From contig JBJKQE010000125.1 of NCBI GenBank assembly GCA_046705645.1, forward strand, positions 1 to 17,092: a stretch of 17,092 bases of DNA, read 5' to 3'. Origin of the DNA: FEN-1297 sp046705645 (lineage in GTDB: Bacteria; Bacteroidota; Ignavibacteria; Ignavibacteriales; Ignavibacteriaceae). The first letter of the stretch is position 1, and each line of letters begins with the position of its first letter. Position numbers and translations under genes: made by a program. Positions 15,769 to 17,092 of this stretch are shown here, piece after piece. The notes below the pieces were generated by a model that ran no database searches, was not told the DNA's origin, and saw only the letters and a program-made list of their open reading frames with translations.

Positions 15769-16100
15769 TGGCAATAAAAATAACAGAGGAATGTATTAAC
15801 TGCGGCGCGTGCGAGCCGGAATGCCCAAATACTGCTATTTATGAAGGTGGAGTTGACTGGGAATTAGCCGGAAAAGTTTATGGACCGGGTGATGCGGCTC
15901 CTTCCGGCGCAGGCGAATTTTATTCAAGTGATTTTTTCTATATTGTGCCTGATAAGTGTACAGAATGCAAGGGATTTCATGATGAACCGCAATGTGCAGC
16001 TGTTTGTCCGGTTGATTGTTGCATTCCTGATCCGGATCACGTGGAAGATGAAGGTGTGCTTTTATCTAGAAAAGAATATCTGGATGGAATTGGCAGATAA
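15768..16100 (+). CDS. 2[4Fe-4S] ferredoxin (paralogue 1)
   Basis: This is a small cytoplasmic electron carrier of 110 residues. Cluster I motif: C9-x2-C12-x2-C15-x3-C19-P in CINCGACEPECP. Cluster II motif: C64-x2-C67-x8-C76-x3-C80-P in CTECKGFHDEPQCAAVCP, the lengthened loop found in Allochromatium/Chlorobium-type ferredoxins. An insertion of about 35 residues (EGGVDWELAGKVYGPGDAAP and onward) separates the two halves, and an acidic tail with an extra C84-C85 follows. It probably serves 2-oxoacid:ferredoxin oxidoreductases or a similar low-potential system; no such gene lies in the window. AAGGAGA upstream fixes the start. It is 83/110 identical, by direct count, to the next ferredoxin. A 9-base hairpin follows, so it is probably transcribed separately from its sister gene. 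Confidence 0.95.
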   Translation: MAIKITEECINCGACEPECPNTAIYEGGVDWELAGKVYGPGDAAPSGAGEFYSSDFFYIVPDKCTECKGFHDEPQCAAVCPVDCCIPDPDHVEDEGVLLSRKEYLDGIGR

Positions 16101-16433
16101 AACAAAATTAAATAGTTAAAGTAAATAGGGTGTACTGAATGCCCTATTTATTAAAGCTTATTTTATCAACTACCTTCCTAATATAAAATCCTTAGACAAG
16201 ACCAATTTAGAGAAATCAATTTTTCGAAATTCTCATTATTGAAAATCTCTACAACCCATTAAAGCTGTGTTTTTGCAGAATTGCAGTGTATTTATAAACA
16301 CCGGGCCGTAATTCTTTTAATACTGACCTTTAATAGTTTGGCACAGATTTAGACATCTTTAACTGAAATTATAAAGACTTAAATCAAATAAAATTATTAA
16401 ACTATATTTTATAAGAATCACAAGGAGATAAAA
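16101..16433. other. 333-base intergenic region between the two ferredoxin genes
   Basis: The left part holds the ferredoxin 1 terminator (16122-16150). The rest is AT-rich with no supported gene. A TTGGCAC at 16338-16344 resembles half of a sigma-54 site but lacks the matching -12 element. TATATTTT shortly before 16410 resembles a -7 box with one mismatch and no -33 partner. An AAGGAGA ribosome site lies just before the second ferredoxin ATG at 16434. I see no RNA gene or riboswitch here. Confidence 0.6.
16122..16150 (+). terminator. Hairpin terminator after ferredoxin 1
   Basis: TAAATAGGG (16122-16130) pairs perfectly with CCCTATTTA (16142-16150) around an 11-base loop, 21 bases after the stop codon. 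TTAAAG follows rather than a long T-run, so efficiency is uncertain. Confidence 0.65.
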
Positions 16434-16766
16434 ATGGCTTATAAGATAACTGAGGAATGTATCAACTGTGGTGCATGCGAGCCGGAATGTCCAAATAATG
16501 CAATTTATGAAGGTGGGACTAATTGGGAATTTGCTGGTAACAGCTACGGAGAAGGTGATGCTGCTCCATCTGGTGCTACAGGTTTTTATTCAAGCGACTA
16601 TTTCTATGTAGTTCCTGATAAATGTACAGAATGCGAAGGTTTCCATGATGAACCTCAATGTGTAGAAGTTTGTCCTGTTGAATGCTGTGTTAAAGATCCG
16701 AATCATGAAGAAGATAAAGCAGCTTTACTTGCAAAGAAGGAAAATCTTGATAGTATTGGAAGATAA
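16434..16766 (+). CDS. 2[4Fe-4S] ferredoxin (paralogue 2)
   Basis: A 110-residue sister of the upstream ferredoxin with every cluster cysteine at the same position (9, 12, 15, 19 and 64, 67, 76, 80) and the same CxxC-x8-CxxxCP second motif. The 27 differences concentrate in the central insertion (for example TNWEFAGNSYGEGD against VDWELAGKVYGPGD) and in the C-terminal tail, not around the clusters. This suggests both are functional with different partners or expression. An AAGGAGA ribosome site lies just before the ATG. The genes are 333 bases apart with a terminator between, so they are likely under separate promoters. A strong hairpin follows the stop. Electron carrier by family; partner enzymes are not in the window. 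Confidence 0.95.
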   Translation: MAYKITEECINCGACEPECPNNAIYEGGTNWEFAGNSYGEGDAAPSGATGFYSSDYFYVVPDKCTECEGFHDEPQCVEVCPVECCVKDPNHEEDKAALLAKKENLDSIGR

Positions 16767-16784
16767 TTCCAAATAAATATTTTG

Positions 16785-16806
16785 AAGGGCATCAACCGAT
16801 GCCCTT
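16785..16806 (+). terminator. Hairpin terminator after ferredoxin 2
   Basis: AAGGGCATC (16785-16793) and GATGCCCTT (16798-16806) form a perfect 9-base stem with an AACC tetraloop, 18 bases past the stop, followed by TCGTAATTTAT. The GC-rich stem makes this the strongest terminator candidate in the window. Confidence 0.8.
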
Positions 16807-16954
16807 TCGTAATTTATAGCTTCTTAATAATGTAGTTTCTTAAAACCTATCAATATCCTTTTCCCTTTCTAATTTCTTCTTTAACTTACAACAAAAATTT
16901 TTTTAATTTTCAATTCGAATTGGCAGATCATTTCTTTGTTTATGAGGAAATATT

Positions 16955-17092
16955 ATGAAGATAGGTAAATATGATATTCACATTATAAATTCCGGATTTG
17001 TCGGATTAGACGGAGGTGCAATGTTCGGAATTATTCCCAAACCGCTTTGGGAAAAAACAAATCCACCGGATAATGCAAATAGAATAAAATTA
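16955..17092 (+). CDS. MBL-fold metallo-hydrolase, N-terminal fragment (3' truncated)
   Basis: Only the first 46 residues are present; the gene runs off the window. The fragment reads MKIGKYDIHIINSGFVGLDG, then GAMFGIIPKPLWEKTNPPD and NRIKL. The combination of an LDGGAMFG element with PKPLWEK and NRI is the usual opening of one subgroup of metallo-beta-lactamase-fold hydrolases, often annotated as lactonase-like. The zinc-binding HxHxDH motif would lie beyond the window, so catalytic competence cannot be judged. GAGGAAA lies 6 bases before the ATG. It follows the ferredoxin 2 terminator by about 150 bases and is probably its own transcription unit. Confidence 0.75.
   Translation, partial: MKIGKYDIHIINSGFVGLDGGAMFGIIPKPLWEKTNPPDNANRIKL

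Noticed and set aside
16338..16354. TTGGCAC resembling a sigma-54 -24 element upstream of ferredoxin 2
   Set aside because: The -12 position reads TAGAC rather than TTGCA, lacking the essential GC pair at the right distance, and no enhancer-binding protein gene is near.

Overview
The window is AT-rich (roughly one third G+C by eye) and most likely comes from the Ignavibacteria / Bacteroidota-Chlorobiota lineage. Four things point there: the first gene ends in a type IX secretion (T9SS) sorting domain of the 'YPNPFNPST' kind; SecA carries long insertions; two dicluster ferredoxins are of the CxxC-x8-CxxxCP type; and promoter-like sites fit the Bacteroidota TTG / TAnnTTTG pattern rather than E. 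coli -35/-10. Genus assignment is not possible from this sequence alone.

Layout, left to right. 1-1275: 3' part of a secreted Asp-box (BNR/sortilin-like) beta-propeller protein with a T9SS sorting tail. 1515-4923: secA followed closely by a glnB-type P-II regulator. 4989-8861: a large TPR lipoprotein (possibly related to the T9SS/gliding protein SprE/PorW), a monofunctional peptidoglycan glycosyltransferase (mtgA) and an AlbA_2 plus winged-helix protein. On the minus strand, 10537-8876: rlmN followed by a SpoU/TrmH-type RNA methyltransferase. 10767-14078: an acyl-CoA dehydrogenase gene overlapping an exported YidD-like protein, itself overlapping the first of two tandem paralogues that combine a signal peptide, a helical TPR-like region and a C-terminal membrane domain. 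14256-15579: lemA and a TPM-domain (YgcG-like) gene. 15768-16766: two 110-residue ferredoxins about 75% identical, each followed by a hairpin terminator. 16955-end: start of an MBL-fold hydrolase.

Much of the window concerns the cell envelope: Sec export, a T9SS cargo, a T9SS-like lipoprotein, a peptidoglycan polymerase, a YidD-like protein and LemA/TPM membrane proteins. The least explained part is the 11902-14078 cluster. It holds a YidD domain apparently sent across the inner membrane, plus two exported proteins sharing an IPGxGxxYT...GYLA...FYxGN membrane module; I cannot assign these to a named system. Two copies of a palindromic repeat with a conserved flank lie at 4924 and 10708 and suggest a dispersed REP-like family.
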